Source: Methanolapillus africanus (GTDB lineage Archaea; Halobacteriota; Methanosarcinia; Methanosarcinales; Methanosarcinaceae). Taken from it: a DNA stretch of 64,000 nt. The stretch lies in NCBI RefSeq assembly GCF_032714475.1, contig NZ_JAWDKD010000009.1:1-64000 (forward strand). Direction: 5' to 3'. The notes under the pieces were generated by a model. The model was not told where the DNA came from, made no database searches, and saw only the letters and a list, made by a program, of their open reading frames with translations. The translations under genes and the position numbers were made by a program. This document shows, piece after piece, positions 43,294-51,548 of the stretch. The stretch's first letter is position 1, and the number at the start of each line of letters is the position of its first letter.

Positions 43294-43778
43294 AAAAGGT
43301 TTATTTCATCGTCCAAGAAAAAAAGTTTTGCTTGGAGAGAGTGCTGCTCCAAATAGATATTCCGCCACTCTTGTTTGTCTGCAAAGACGAGGAAAATCAA
43401 TTGTATTTGTGCGTTTGTACGTACTCATTTCAACAACCGTTTGAACATTTGATGGTTCCGACAACAATTGACATGTTGTTAAAAATGCTCAAAAATGAGA
43501 TCACGATGTATGAAGCATTTAGAGGCGCTCAAATCGGATATAAAATAAAAGAAGGGGATGAGCCGGAAAATGACATTTCAACACAGCTTTTCCGGAATGA
43601 AATCAAAGATGAAGATTTGCCGGTCAAAGGCATTTTCTTTGAATTAGACACGGAAGACATCGTTGATTACATCCACCAACTGGAAGAAGAAAAAATGATC
43701 TCAAAAAAGAAAACAAACCCGACAAAAACAACCGAATGCGCACGTATTCCTTACGGAATCAAATTCAAAAAAGTATAA
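43290..43778 (+). CDS. Unknown protein, second gene of a coupled pair (DUF6575-like)
   Basis: 162 residues starting at GTG (GTGA overlap with the previous stop). The opening VYFIVQEKKFCLERVLLQIDIPPLLFVCKDEENQLYLCVCTYSF resembles the small DUF6575 group, where a similar LE..Y..P.LF.C.....YL pattern occurs; I hold this loosely. The rest is acidic and hydrophilic with a Lys-rich end, no membrane segment. No catalytic motif is visible. It ends 15 bp before a solo H hairpin that is followed by a T run and may terminate the pair. Function unknown. Confidence 0.68.
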   Translation: MKKVYFIVQEKKFCLERVLLQIDIPPLLFVCKDEENQLYLCVCTYSFQQPFEHLMVPTTIDMLLKMLKNEITMYEAFRGAQIGYKIKEGDEPENDISTQLFRNEIKDEDLPVKGIFFELDTEDIVDYIHQLEEEKMISKKKTNPTKTTECARIPYGIKFKKV

Positions 43779-43793
43779 AATAGAAAAGAAATC

Positions 43794-43826
43794 CGCTTCA
43801 ACAGACGCAAAGCGTCTGTTGAAGCG
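43794..43826 (+). repeat. Solo H hairpin acting as possible terminator
   Basis: Perfect 15-bp stem CGCTTCAACAGACGC / GCGTCTGTTGAAGCG around AAA, followed by GACGTTTTTT. It has the H-family core AGACGC without T block or A motif, and it differs from the TTAAACAGACGC form at paired positions (TTCAAC with GTTGAA). Confidence 0.8.
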
Positions 43827-43888
43827 TGACGTTTTTTAAGATTATTTTTAAATAAATATTAAAATTGAATTCGCATTGTGCCAAATTC

Positions 43889-44455
43889 TTATGAAAAAGA
43901 AACTTTTGGCACAACTTTTTCTTCTTCCGCCGCTTCAAAGAGTTCTTTCTTGGTAAAGCCGCCGAGTTTGGCGACGATGTTGGTCGGAATCGTTTGAATG
44001 GTGTTGTTGTACTTGGTCACCGTGTCGTTGTAGAACTGTCGGGTGTAAGCAATCTTGTTTTCGGTTTCCGTCAATTGGTTTTGAAGGTCGCGGAAGTTTT
44101 CATTCGCTTTGAGCTGCGGATAATTTTCAGCAACGGCGAACAGGCTTTTTAATGTACTTGAGAGCATGTTGGACGCTTCCGCCTTTTCGTGGGGTGTTGT
44201 GGCCTTCATCACAGCGGAACGGGCAGCCGTCACGTTTTCAAGAAGCTGTTTCTCGTGTCCGGCATAGCCTTTCACGGTTTCAACGAGGTTCGGAATCAAA
44301 TCCGAGCGTCTTTTGAGTTGAACATCAATTTGCGCCCAGGCGTTTTCCACAAAGTTGCGCGCCTTGACAAGGTTGTTGTACATCATCACAAACGCCGCAA
44401 CAACAACGATGATGAGCAGCAAAATGATGATTCCGATAATGAGTCCGGTCGACAT
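43889..44455 (-). CDS. LemA family membrane-anchored protein
   Basis: 188-residue protein with an N-terminal membrane anchor (about 4-26: LIIGIIILLLIIVVVAAFVMMY) and then the LemA signature NLVKARNFVENAWAQIDVQLKRRSDLIPNLVETVKGYAGHE and the conserved LKANENFRDLQNQLTETENKIAYTRQFYNDTVTKYN. It is a helical bundle of unknown role on the outer or inner face. LemA is nearly always next to a DUF2207 gene, as here (upstream). GGAG precedes the ATG at 44455. Confidence 0.95.
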   Translation of the reverse strand: MSTGLIIGIIILLLIIVVVAAFVMMYNNLVKARNFVENAWAQIDVQLKRRSDLIPNLVETVKGYAGHEKQLLENVTAARSAVMKATTPHEKAEASNMLSSTLKSLFAVAENYPQLKANENFRDLQNQLTETENKIAYTRQFYNDTVTKYNNTIQTIPTNIVAKLGGFTKKELFEAAEEEKVVPKVSFS

Positions 44456-44621
44456 ATTGTATCACTCCGATTGAATTTTTTTATAAATTTAAATTTGTAA
44501 TTTTAAATTTTGTAATTATTATTTTTTGACACATTGGATGTGTTTTGTCTTTAAAATATGATTTTGAATTGATAAGACTTCGCTTTCTTTTAAAAAATAA
44601 AAGATTGGAGGGAGAGGCGGA

Positions 44622-46484
44622 TCAGCGGGCGCCACCGCCGCCACCACCAAAGCCGCCGCCGATTCCGCCGCCGCCAAAGCCGCCCCCACCGCCGCCGCTG
44701 CCGCCTTGATTCGGCGTCGACGACGAATAAGCCCGACCCATGCCGGTGTAGAAGATCGGATAATAATAAATCATACCGACCCGGCTGTTGGACATGGCTG
44801 CTGTCGGAACCGACAAATGCATGTTCTTCAAAGCTTGATCAGCAACGCCGAGCGCCATCGCATAAACCATGTAATGGTCCCAAATGATGACCGACGCCGG
44901 CGGATATTGTTGAATCAGCGAGTAATCGGTCAGATATTTCTCGAAATTCTTCCATTTCAAATAGAAGACGCGCCCGTCTTTGGTCCAGCGGCCCATGGAC
45001 CGCTTCCAAATAGCCGGATAAATGATCAAGAAAAGGCCGATCAGACCACTCACGAAACACAACGTCGTTGTGATGCCGGTTTGCGGATAAAGGTTTGACG
45101 GCGCGATGATTTGGCTGATGAAATACATTGCGATGGAACAAAACAGCAAAGCGACGCCGGCCATACCGATCATTTTGTTGCCGGTGGCGTCGAAATAGGA
45201 ATCAAATTGAGCCATCTTTGTGATTTTGGCGTTCCAGCGGTTCAAGAAATTATAGAACGAATCATTTGCCCCGAGCTTCTTTTGAAGTTTTGTCCATTCG
45301 ATTTCACCGCCTTCCATGCGGTCGCTCAAGAAGGTATAAACGTCCCGCTCAAAGTCATTCAAATTACCGTCCGCGTTCTTTTCCACTTTCAGCATGATTT
45401 CCTTGACGTCCGACTTCTTCCAGTCCTTGCGCATGGTTTCATGAATGGAGAAATAATCGTTGTCAATCAAATACATGATCGTGGAAACAAATGCGTCCAT
45501 CGTCGGTTTTCCGTGGCCGGAAACAATTGCGTTCACCACAGCCGGTTTCGTATTGGTCGGCAATTCCCGCTCATAAAGCGCATGATAATCTGTTTGCAAC
45601 TCCCGTCCGTATTTCAAATAGATCAGAACAGGAACGGCAATGCCGCCCAAAATGACCAAGAACTGGATAAAAATGAGGAAATAAGCATAAGTGCTCTTCC
45701 GCTCATATTGGCTTTCTTCTTTGAGGATATCGTCCAATCCGTCATACCTTTGAATCGTCACAAAATCTCCGCTCGGGTTTTCCATCCTCGGATAAATGAC
45801 GCGGAAATCATACCAAGTATAGGACGGAATGTTCGTTGCTGAAATCGTATATCGGTAATCGGAACCGGAAACTTGATTCCCGCTCACCGTATCCGTATAG
45901 AATGACGGATGCGTCCAATTTGTCTGTCCGCTGTAACCGGGAATCGGGGACATGGTCGTGTTTTTAAACGTCACGGTCGCGTTTAAGCTCGGCAATTGTT
46001 TTTCCCAATTGTCGCCCCAAAGCATGTAATTGAATTCGGTGACGTCATTGTAAACGTTGATGCCGCCGTAGTAATCATAAGAAATCACAAAAACGACGTT
46101 GGAAGGATTCGGTTTTGGGAGCCTGACAATCAATTCTTGTCCGCCGGACACTTGATCGACCCGGAAAGAAGAATTGGGATAGCCTTCAATGTAGCCGGTC
46201 GCGTTTTTAATCCGGATATCGGAGTTGGTATACACCAACCGGTAGACTTCATTGTAATCCTCGTCCCAACTATCAAAGGTGTAATAAATGCGTTCGTTGA
46301 CATGAACGACGCCCGATTCGTTGACGACGATGTTGACATCGGCATGGTCGACCGTGTACGACTTCGCCGCCGCCCCCGACATCAACAGCATCAGGCAAAG
46401 CCCGATCAGCAAAGCAACCGCGACGAGACGCAGCGGCGCCGAAGATAAAGAAGATGTGGAATTGTTGTGCTTTTGAAGATTCAT
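44622..46484 (-). CDS. DUF2207 domain-containing membrane protein
   Basis: Predicted membrane protein of 620 residues: N-terminal signal segment (VAVALLIGLCLMLLMSG at about 22-38), an extracellular DUF2207 domain (SYTVDHADVNIVVNESGVVHVNERIYYTFD...), a central transmembrane helix near 264-285, a cytoplasmic part with a winged-helix-like region, two further helices near 440 and 470, and a Gly-rich tail of about 30 residues ending GGGAR. The Gly-tail is common to bacterial and archaeal DUF2207 proteins. It works with LemA, whose gene follows 166 bp later on the same strand. Function unknown, thought to concern the envelope. Confidence 0.93.
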   Translation of the reverse strand: MNLQKHNNSTSSLSSAPLRLVAVALLIGLCLMLLMSGAAAKSYTVDHADVNIVVNESGVVHVNERIYYTFDSWDEDYNEVYRLVYTNSDIRIKNATGYIEGYPNSSFRVDQVSGGQELIVRLPKPNPSNVVFVISYDYYGGINVYNDVTEFNYMLWGDNWEKQLPSLNATVTFKNTTMSPIPGYSGQTNWTHPSFYTDTVSGNQVSGSDYRYTISATNIPSYTWYDFRVIYPRMENPSGDFVTIQRYDGLDDILKEESQYERKSTYAYFLIFIQFLVILGGIAVPVLIYLKYGRELQTDYHALYERELPTNTKPAVVNAIVSGHGKPTMDAFVSTIMYLIDNDYFSIHETMRKDWKKSDVKEIMLKVEKNADGNLNDFERDVYTFLSDRMEGGEIEWTKLQKKLGANDSFYNFLNRWNAKITKMAQFDSYFDATGNKMIGMAGVALLFCSIAMYFISQIIAPSNLYPQTGITTTLCFVSGLIGLFLIIYPAIWKRSMGRWTKDGRVFYLKWKNFEKYLTDYSLIQQYPPASVIIWDHYMVYAMALGVADQALKNMHLSVPTAAMSNSRVGMIYYYPIFYTGMGRAYSSSTPNQGGSGGGGGGFGGGGIGGGFGGGGGGAR

Positions 46485-46672
46485 AATATCACAATCAAAT
46501 GATGAATTCGAAAGATGAATAAAATGACGTGTAATGCTTAATAAATCTTTTTTTATTTGATTTAAAAAATGAATGAAATGAGAAATGAGTGAAACAAAAT
46601 TGAATAAAATAATTCATTTGTTAGTCAATCCAATAACAATTCTTATGAACAAAAGGAACAATATATCAAAAT

Positions 46673-47371
46673 ATGACAAAAACCGCAAAACCAACTGAAA
46701 AATCAGAAAAAACAAAAAATAAATCGGCAGCGCCGAAAGAAACAAAAGAAGTCAATAAAGGCGGCCGAAAACCCATCGAAAAAAAGGAGCCGGTCGCTCA
46801 AAAAGAAATTCCGGCGGAATTCGACGACGAATTTTTGGACCACTTTGACGAAGACCGGATTTCGGAAAGCACGCAAATCTTTTCCGCGATTTCCAGCGAC
46901 ATGCGCCAGCGTATGATTCAATTGATTTCGGAAGACAGCCGCCACATTTCATCCATCGCCCGCGAACTCAACATTTCCGTTCCCGTCGCGGCGAAACACA
47001 TCAAGATTTTGGAAGACGCCGGGCTCATCGAACGCAAAATTTTCGGAAAAACACACGTCCTCAGCTTGAAGAAAAACAGTTTCAATACAGCGTTTGACGC
47101 GTTCGCGCCGGTCAAAAAACTGGAAGTGGAAAAAGGAACAACGTTGATGGAAGCGTTTAAAAGCGTCGCCATCGTCGAAGTGAAAAATATCGGCGGACGA
47201 AATTTTATCGTTGCGGCCGACGGCGAAGAAGGCTATTTCTTGTATGAAGTGAACGGCAAACTGATTGACAAACGGGCGGAAGAATTCGTGTTGGAAGAAG
47301 ACGCCGTCGTTTCATGGAAAAGATTGGAACCGGTCACGAAAAAGAAGCTGGTCGTTTCCGTGAAAAAATAA
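46673..47371 (+). CDS. ArsR-like winged-helix regulator with Lys-rich head and C-terminal sensor-like domain
   Basis: 232 residues in three parts. Residues 1-60 are Lys/Pro/Glu-rich and disordered. Residues about 67-130 are an ArsR-type winged helix (ISSDMRQRMIQLISEDSRHISSIARELNISVPVAAKHIKILEDAGLIERK). Residues about 155-232 (GTTLMEAFKSVAIVEVKNIGGRNFIVAADGEEGYFLYEVNGKLI) resemble the small DUF4430/transcobalamin-like beta domain found in some archaeal regulators. No cysteine or metal site is present. The start has a weak site. It is divergent from the DUF2207 gene and may control it. Confidence 0.82.
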   Translation: MTKTAKPTEKSEKTKNKSAAPKETKEVNKGGRKPIEKKEPVAQKEIPAEFDDEFLDHFDEDRISESTQIFSAISSDMRQRMIQLISEDSRHISSIARELNISVPVAAKHIKILEDAGLIERKIFGKTHVLSLKKNSFNTAFDAFAPVKKLEVEKGTTLMEAFKSVAIVEVKNIGGRNFIVAADGEEGYFLYEVNGKLIDKRAEEFVLEEDAVVSWKRLEPVTKKKLVVSVKK

Positions 47372-47447
47372 AAACAAAAATAAAAACAAAAAGCAGATTG
47401 GTCAGCAGTTATGAATTTGACTTGCTGCTGACATATTTTTTAAATTA

Positions 47448-47968
47448 ATTTGCACCAACGGTCTCTGTTTTTAGATTTCAGTTTGCACCTACAGTTTCTA
47501 TTTTTAAATTTCAGATTACATCTACAGTTTCTGTTTTTAGATTTCAGTTTGCACCTACAGTTTCTATTTTTAAATTTCAGCTTGCACCTACAGTTTCTGT
47601 TTTTAAATTTCAGTTTGCACCTACAGTTGACTGTTTTAAGGATTCAGATTGCATCGACTGTTTCAAACAATACACTTGTTTCTTGGTCCGGTTTTCAGCA
47701 ACAGGTTCCAACAATACACATGAAACTTCCCTCAGTTTTGTACATGTTGCTGCTGATTGCACCTCCCGATCCTGCGATATCCGCTTAAACAGACGCCAAA
47801 GGCGTCTGTTTAAGCGGGATGGTTTGCATGAAAAAAACAGAAACAGATTCAAATAAACTGAAAATAAAAAATGAGAGCTGATTTCAATAAAAATCAAAAA
47901 TGAACCCATATTTTTTCGCATCGCACCGCCAAAAACCAACGCCATAACGCGCGCGCAGCTGCCTGCCG
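47448..47968. repeat. Composite repeat copy 8 (T-H-A, with B)
   Basis: T block at about 47448-47765: six or more units of TTTGCACCTACAGTTTCT then AAACAATACACTTG type. Hairpin at 47781-47817, arms CCGCTTAAACAGACGCC and exact complement, then GGATGGTTTGC. A motif at 47941-47968 (GCCATAACGCGCGCGC then AGCTGCCTGCC). A second, partial A motif (GCGCGCGGCGCTGCCCGCC) follows the B element at 48065-48085. Confidence 0.9.
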
Positions 47969-47969
47969 G

Positions 47970-48066
47970 AAAAATGCACCGAAGGGAGCGTTCGCGAAGC
48001 GAACTCAATGGATTCAGACTCCCACTGCCCTTGAAAAATTCCTAGCGAAGCGACGGAATTTTTGCG
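47970..48066 (-). repeat. B element copy 2
   Basis: Inverted relative to copy 1 and about 90% like it over 95 bp: AAAAATTCC/GGAATTTTT around GTCGCTTCGCTA, CAAGGGC, GTTCGC-TTC-GCGAAC. Flanked by two imperfect copies of the A-motif end (about 20 bp). Confidence 0.85.
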
Positions 48067-48097
48067 CGCGGCGCTGCCCGCCGCAAAAAAAGAAAAA

Positions 48098-48802
48098 TCA
48101 TTTATCATACACTTTTTTAATCAACAGAGCCGCAATAATAACAGCCGTCGCCGCGCTGGCCAAAATGAGAAGCATCATGCTGGAAATCTCGGAAACACGA
48201 AAACCACTGCTATTGACGGTTTGATTGCCGCCCGGTTTCGGGCCGTCCGGTAAAACAGGTTCCGGCGAATCGGTCACTTTGACGTACCAATCGTTTTTGG
48301 AACTATTACCGACATACGGATCCTCATATTGATTGAAGGACGAAAAACCGGAAACAATGCCGGAACTGTTGACATAAGATTTGTCCAGCTGAAACGACAA
48401 AACCAAATAGTATTCCCCGTTCAAAAGCCGGGAACAGTAGAGGTAATCACCGTCATTCATCACAACACTGGTGATGTATTTCGGATCGGAATCGGCGGTG
48501 TTGTGCAATTCAACCAGAATCTTGTCGCCCGACCCGGAACCGGCCAAATGGAGTTCATATCCCTCGTCGAACTTTTCAATTTCGCCTTCACGCAGCAAGA
48601 AATAATTTTCAGACTTGATCAAATCACGATGCGTATATTCGCCGACATTATCGCGAATGCTCACGTTTTCTTCGCCCACGGCGTCGGCTGAAACCGGCGT
48701 TAAAAGCAGCAAAAAGGACAGAAAAAGAAGAACAGCCGAGATGGAAAAAAGAGATAATCCTCGGCTGTTTCTGTTTTGATCAATTTTGGCGTGAGAAGAC
48801 AT
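48098..48802 (-). CDS. S-layer-domain-like surface protein with C-terminal anchor
   Basis: Predicted secreted protein of 234 residues with a signal segment (about 16-38: SLFSISAVLLFLSFLLLLTPVSA), one extracellular domain that resembles the Methanosarcina S-layer duplication domain (YFLLREGEIEKFDEGYELHLAG...DKILVELHN), a Pro/Gly-rich spacer near residue 190, and a C-terminal transmembrane helix (about 208-228: SMMLLILASAATAVIIAALLI) before a Lys-rich end. This is a typical single-domain surface anchor. The ATG at 48802 follows birA by 10 bp and is preferred over a longer frame overlapping birA. The pair is a minus-strand operon of convenience. Confidence 0.78.
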   Translation of the reverse strand: MSSHAKIDQNRNSRGLSLFSISAVLLFLSFLLLLTPVSADAVGEENVSIRDNVGEYTHRDLIKSENYFLLREGEIEKFDEGYELHLAGSGSGDKILVELHNTADSDPKYITSVVMNDGDYLYCSRLLNGEYYLVLSFQLDKSYVNSSGIVSGFSSFNQYEDPYVGNSSKNDWYVKVTDSPEPVLPDGPKPGGNQTVNSSGFRVSEISSMMLLILASAATAVIIAALLIKKVYDK

Positions 48803-48812
48803 AAAGCTCAAA

Positions 48813-49787
48813 TTATTTTTTCGTATAAATACACCGTCCGGCAATGATTTCCTCAACGTCGCCGTCTTCTTTCTTCAGCAAAAGCGCGCCGGATTTGGAA
48901 ATCCCGACCACGCGCCCCTCGACAATGCGGTTGGGCATCGTGACTTTAACGTCTTTGCCAATGGTGTCCGACAACACAATGATGTCGTTTAAGATTTCGC
49001 TAAACGGCTGCGTGTTGAACCGGATGTATTGCTGCTCCATTTCATGCAGCAGCCTTTGCAGGAAATCCACGCGGTCGATACTCTTTCCGGTTTCGTCCCG
49101 AATGGTGGTCGAATTTTCCCGAAGGTCTTCCGGAATGTCTTTAAGGCTCATGTTGGCGTTGATGCCGACGCCGATGACGACGAACTCAATCGTGTCAATT
49201 TCGGCTTCCACTTCCGTTAAAATGCCGGAAACTTTCTTGCCGTTGATGAGAACATCGTTGGGCCATTTGATTTTGGCGTCGATGCCGTAACTGATCAGCG
49301 TATTCGTGACGCTGAGACCGACCGTCAGCGTCAGACGGGAAGCGGCGCTGAGCGCGACTTTCGGTTTTAAGATGATGGAAAACCAAATGCCGCCCTTCGG
49401 AGACGCCCATTTCCGGCCGAGCCGGCCGCGGCCGCCGGTCTGTTGCTCAACGACGACGATCGTTCCTTCTTCAGCGGTCGGCGCCAATTTTTTGGCGATA
49501 TCGTTGGACGAGCCGGCTTCATCAAAATAATGAATATTTTTCCCGAAAAGCGTGGTGTTCAGACCCGATAAAATTTCTTCCGGGTAAAGCAACTTAGGGA
49601 CTGATTTGAGCGTGTATCCTTTTTTGGGAGACGACTGAATCTCATAACCGTCTTCCCGAAGCCCTTTGATGTATTTGCACACCATCGTTCTTGAAATACC
49701 GAGCTGATCGCCGAGTTCCTCACCGGAAATGGTCTTTCCATCAGCCGCTTTAAACGCGTTAATGATTTCCGTCCTTTTGCTTTTCAT
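48813..49787 (-). CDS. birA: BirA bifunctional biotin ligase and repressor
   Basis: Attaches biotin to the carrier lysine of pyruvate carboxylase. The N-terminus (about 1-60: EIINAFKAADGKTISGEELGDQLGISRTMVCKYIKGLREDGY) is a winged helix, so it may also act as a repressor. The catalytic domain has the signature GGRGRLGRKW, KWPNDVLINGKKVSGIL and GVGINAN, and the C-terminal SH3-like part ends near EEIIAGRCIYTK. 324 residues is normal for class II ligases. AGGGAT precedes the ATG at 49787. The pyruvate carboxylase genes lie 240 bp upstream on the same strand. Confidence 0.96.
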   Translation of the reverse strand: MKSKRTEIINAFKAADGKTISGEELGDQLGISRTMVCKYIKGLREDGYEIQSSPKKGYTLKSVPKLLYPEEILSGLNTTLFGKNIHYFDEAGSSNDIAKKLAPTAEEGTIVVVEQQTGGRGRLGRKWASPKGGIWFSIILKPKVALSAASRLTLTVGLSVTNTLISYGIDAKIKWPNDVLINGKKVSGILTEVEAEIDTIEFVVIGVGINANMSLKDIPEDLRENSTTIRDETGKSIDRVDFLQRLLHEMEQQYIRFNTQPFSEILNDIIVLSDTIGKDVKVTMPNRIVEGRVVGISKSGALLLKKEDGDVEEIIAGRCIYTKK

Positions 49788-50027
49788 CCAAATCCCTTGC
49801 TGATAATGATTGACGAATAAAATCAAATTAAAAATATAAACGAATAACTTTAAAATAAAATTGAATATTAAAAATAAATCGGTTTATACATTTATATAAT
49901 TGTTTATCAAATAAATTTAAAAAATAATAAAAATGAAAATGGAATAAATGAAATAAATTAAATTTCACAGATTTATCTTTCTATGAAATTTTTCATTTTA
50001 TTATTTTTTCATTTATTCCGATCTTCT

Positions 50028-51536
50028 TTATTTTCTTTTCTTGGATTTTTTCATGCCGGAATCCAATTCGGCAATGTTGGAAATGTAAGTGCTGACCGCC
50101 GCCGAAATCGCCGCGATGACCACTTCATCGTTGTCCAGCGCCGACGCCAGCGTCGCGCCTTTGGCCGAGTCGCGAATCATAATATCGCGAATGGCTTCAA
50201 TGATATTGTTGTTGTCGATGAATTTGGTCGACAGGTTGCCTTTGACGAATTCCGGGTTTTCCATGACCGCTTTGTGGAACGGAATGTTGGTCGTGACGCC
50301 TGTCACCACGTATTCATAAAGCGCGCGTTTCATCCGGGCAATCGCTTCCTCGCGGGTTTGTCCGTAAGCGCACAACTTCGAAATCATGGAATCGTAATAG
50401 GGAGAAATCGTATATCCGACGTGAACACCACTATCCACACGGATGCCGGGACCGCCGGAAGACCGGTAGCGCCTGATTTTTCCGGGAGACGGCGCAAAAT
50501 CATTGAGCGGATCTTCGGCATTGAGACGGCATTCAATCGCATGACCGCGAATTTGAACGTCTTCCTGAGTGAAATCCAAAGGCTTGCCTTGCGCAATGAG
50601 AATTTGCTGCTTCACCAAGTCGACGCCGGTCACGAGTTCCGTGATGCCGTGTTCCACTTGAAGACGGGTGTTGACTTCCAGGAAATAGAAGCTGCCGTTG
50701 GAGTAAATGAATTCCACCGTACCGGCATTTTCATAACCGGCCGCTTTGGCGGCGGCGACGGCGGCCTCACCCATGCGTTTGCGGAGTTCCGGCGTCATGA
50801 TCGGCGACGGCGCTTCCTCAATGAGTTTTTGGTGGCGGCGCTGAATGGAACACTCGCGGTCGCCCAAGTAAACGATGTGGCCGTATTTGTCGGCCAAAAT
50901 TTGAATTTCAATATGGCGCGGATTTAAAATGTATTTTTCAATAAAAACGGACGAGTCGCCGAAAGCCGATCCGGCCAATTTCATCGTGGTTTCAAGCGCG
51001 TCTTTGAATTCGCCTTCGTTGTTGACGACGCGCATACCGATACCGCCGCCGCCGGCGGAGGCTTTGATAAGCACCGGATAACCGATTTCTTTGGCGATTG
51101 CAATCGCTTCGGCAACGTCGGTCACCGCGTCTTCCGTCCCGGGAACGGTCGGAATGCCGGCTTTCTTGGCAATCTTTCTGGATTCGATTTTGCTGCCGAG
51201 TTTTTCAATCACTTTGGAAGACGGACCGATGAAAACGATGCCTTCTTCCTCGCAGCGCTTGGCGAATTTAGCGTTTTCGGACAAGAAACCGTAACCGGGG
51301 TGAATCGCGTCGCAGCCGGTTTGTTTGGCGATTTGAAGGATTTTTTCAGCGTTCAAATAACTCTGACTCGCCGGCGCCGGTCCGACCGGGCTGGCTTCGT
51401 CGGCATACAGCGCAAAAAGCGCCTTGTTGTCGGCTTCCGAATAAATGGCGCCCGACTTAATATCAAGCTCTCGGCACGCGCGCATCACACGAATGGCGAT
51501 TTCGCCGCGGTTAGCCACCAATATTTTTTGAAACAT
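50028..51536 (-). CDS. pycA: Pyruvate carboxylase subunit A (biotin carboxylase)
   Basis: ATP-dependent biotin carboxylase subunit of the archaeal two-subunit pyruvate carboxylase, which makes oxaloacetate. The 502-residue protein has MFQKILVANRGEIAIRVMRAC, the ATP-grasp loop KASAGGGGIGMR, EVNTRLQVEHG and the GHAIECRLNAEDP block. All are intact. The ATG at 51536 has GGTGA upstream. It is 12 bp behind pycB, so the order is pycB then pycA, and birA follows. Confidence 0.97.
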   Translation of the reverse strand: MFQKILVANRGEIAIRVMRACRELDIKSGAIYSEADNKALFALYADEASPVGPAPASQSYLNAEKILQIAKQTGCDAIHPGYGFLSENAKFAKRCEEEGIVFIGPSSKVIEKLGSKIESRKIAKKAGIPTVPGTEDAVTDVAEAIAIAKEIGYPVLIKASAGGGGIGMRVVNNEGEFKDALETTMKLAGSAFGDSSVFIEKYILNPRHIEIQILADKYGHIVYLGDRECSIQRRHQKLIEEAPSPIMTPELRKRMGEAAVAAAKAAGYENAGTVEFIYSNGSFYFLEVNTRLQVEHGITELVTGVDLVKQQILIAQGKPLDFTQEDVQIRGHAIECRLNAEDPLNDFAPSPGKIRRYRSSGGPGIRVDSGVHVGYTISPYYDSMISKLCAYGQTREEAIARMKRALYEYVVTGVTTNIPFHKAVMENPEFVKGNLSTKFIDNNNIIEAIRDIMIRDSAKGATLASALDNDEVVIAAISAAVSTYISNIAELDSGMKKSKKRK

Positions 51537-51548
51537 TGATTTCACCCG

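Larger units (their letters stand above)
47372..48097. other. Convergent region with composite repeat copy 8 and a B element
   Basis: No gene. T block, hairpin and A motif of the composite repeat, with a B element in opposite orientation set into the A region just before the 3' end of the S-layer-like gene. Confidence 0.75.

Noticed and set aside
50028..50927. Long plus-strand open frames opposite pycA
   Set aside because: Shadow of the biotin carboxylase gene.
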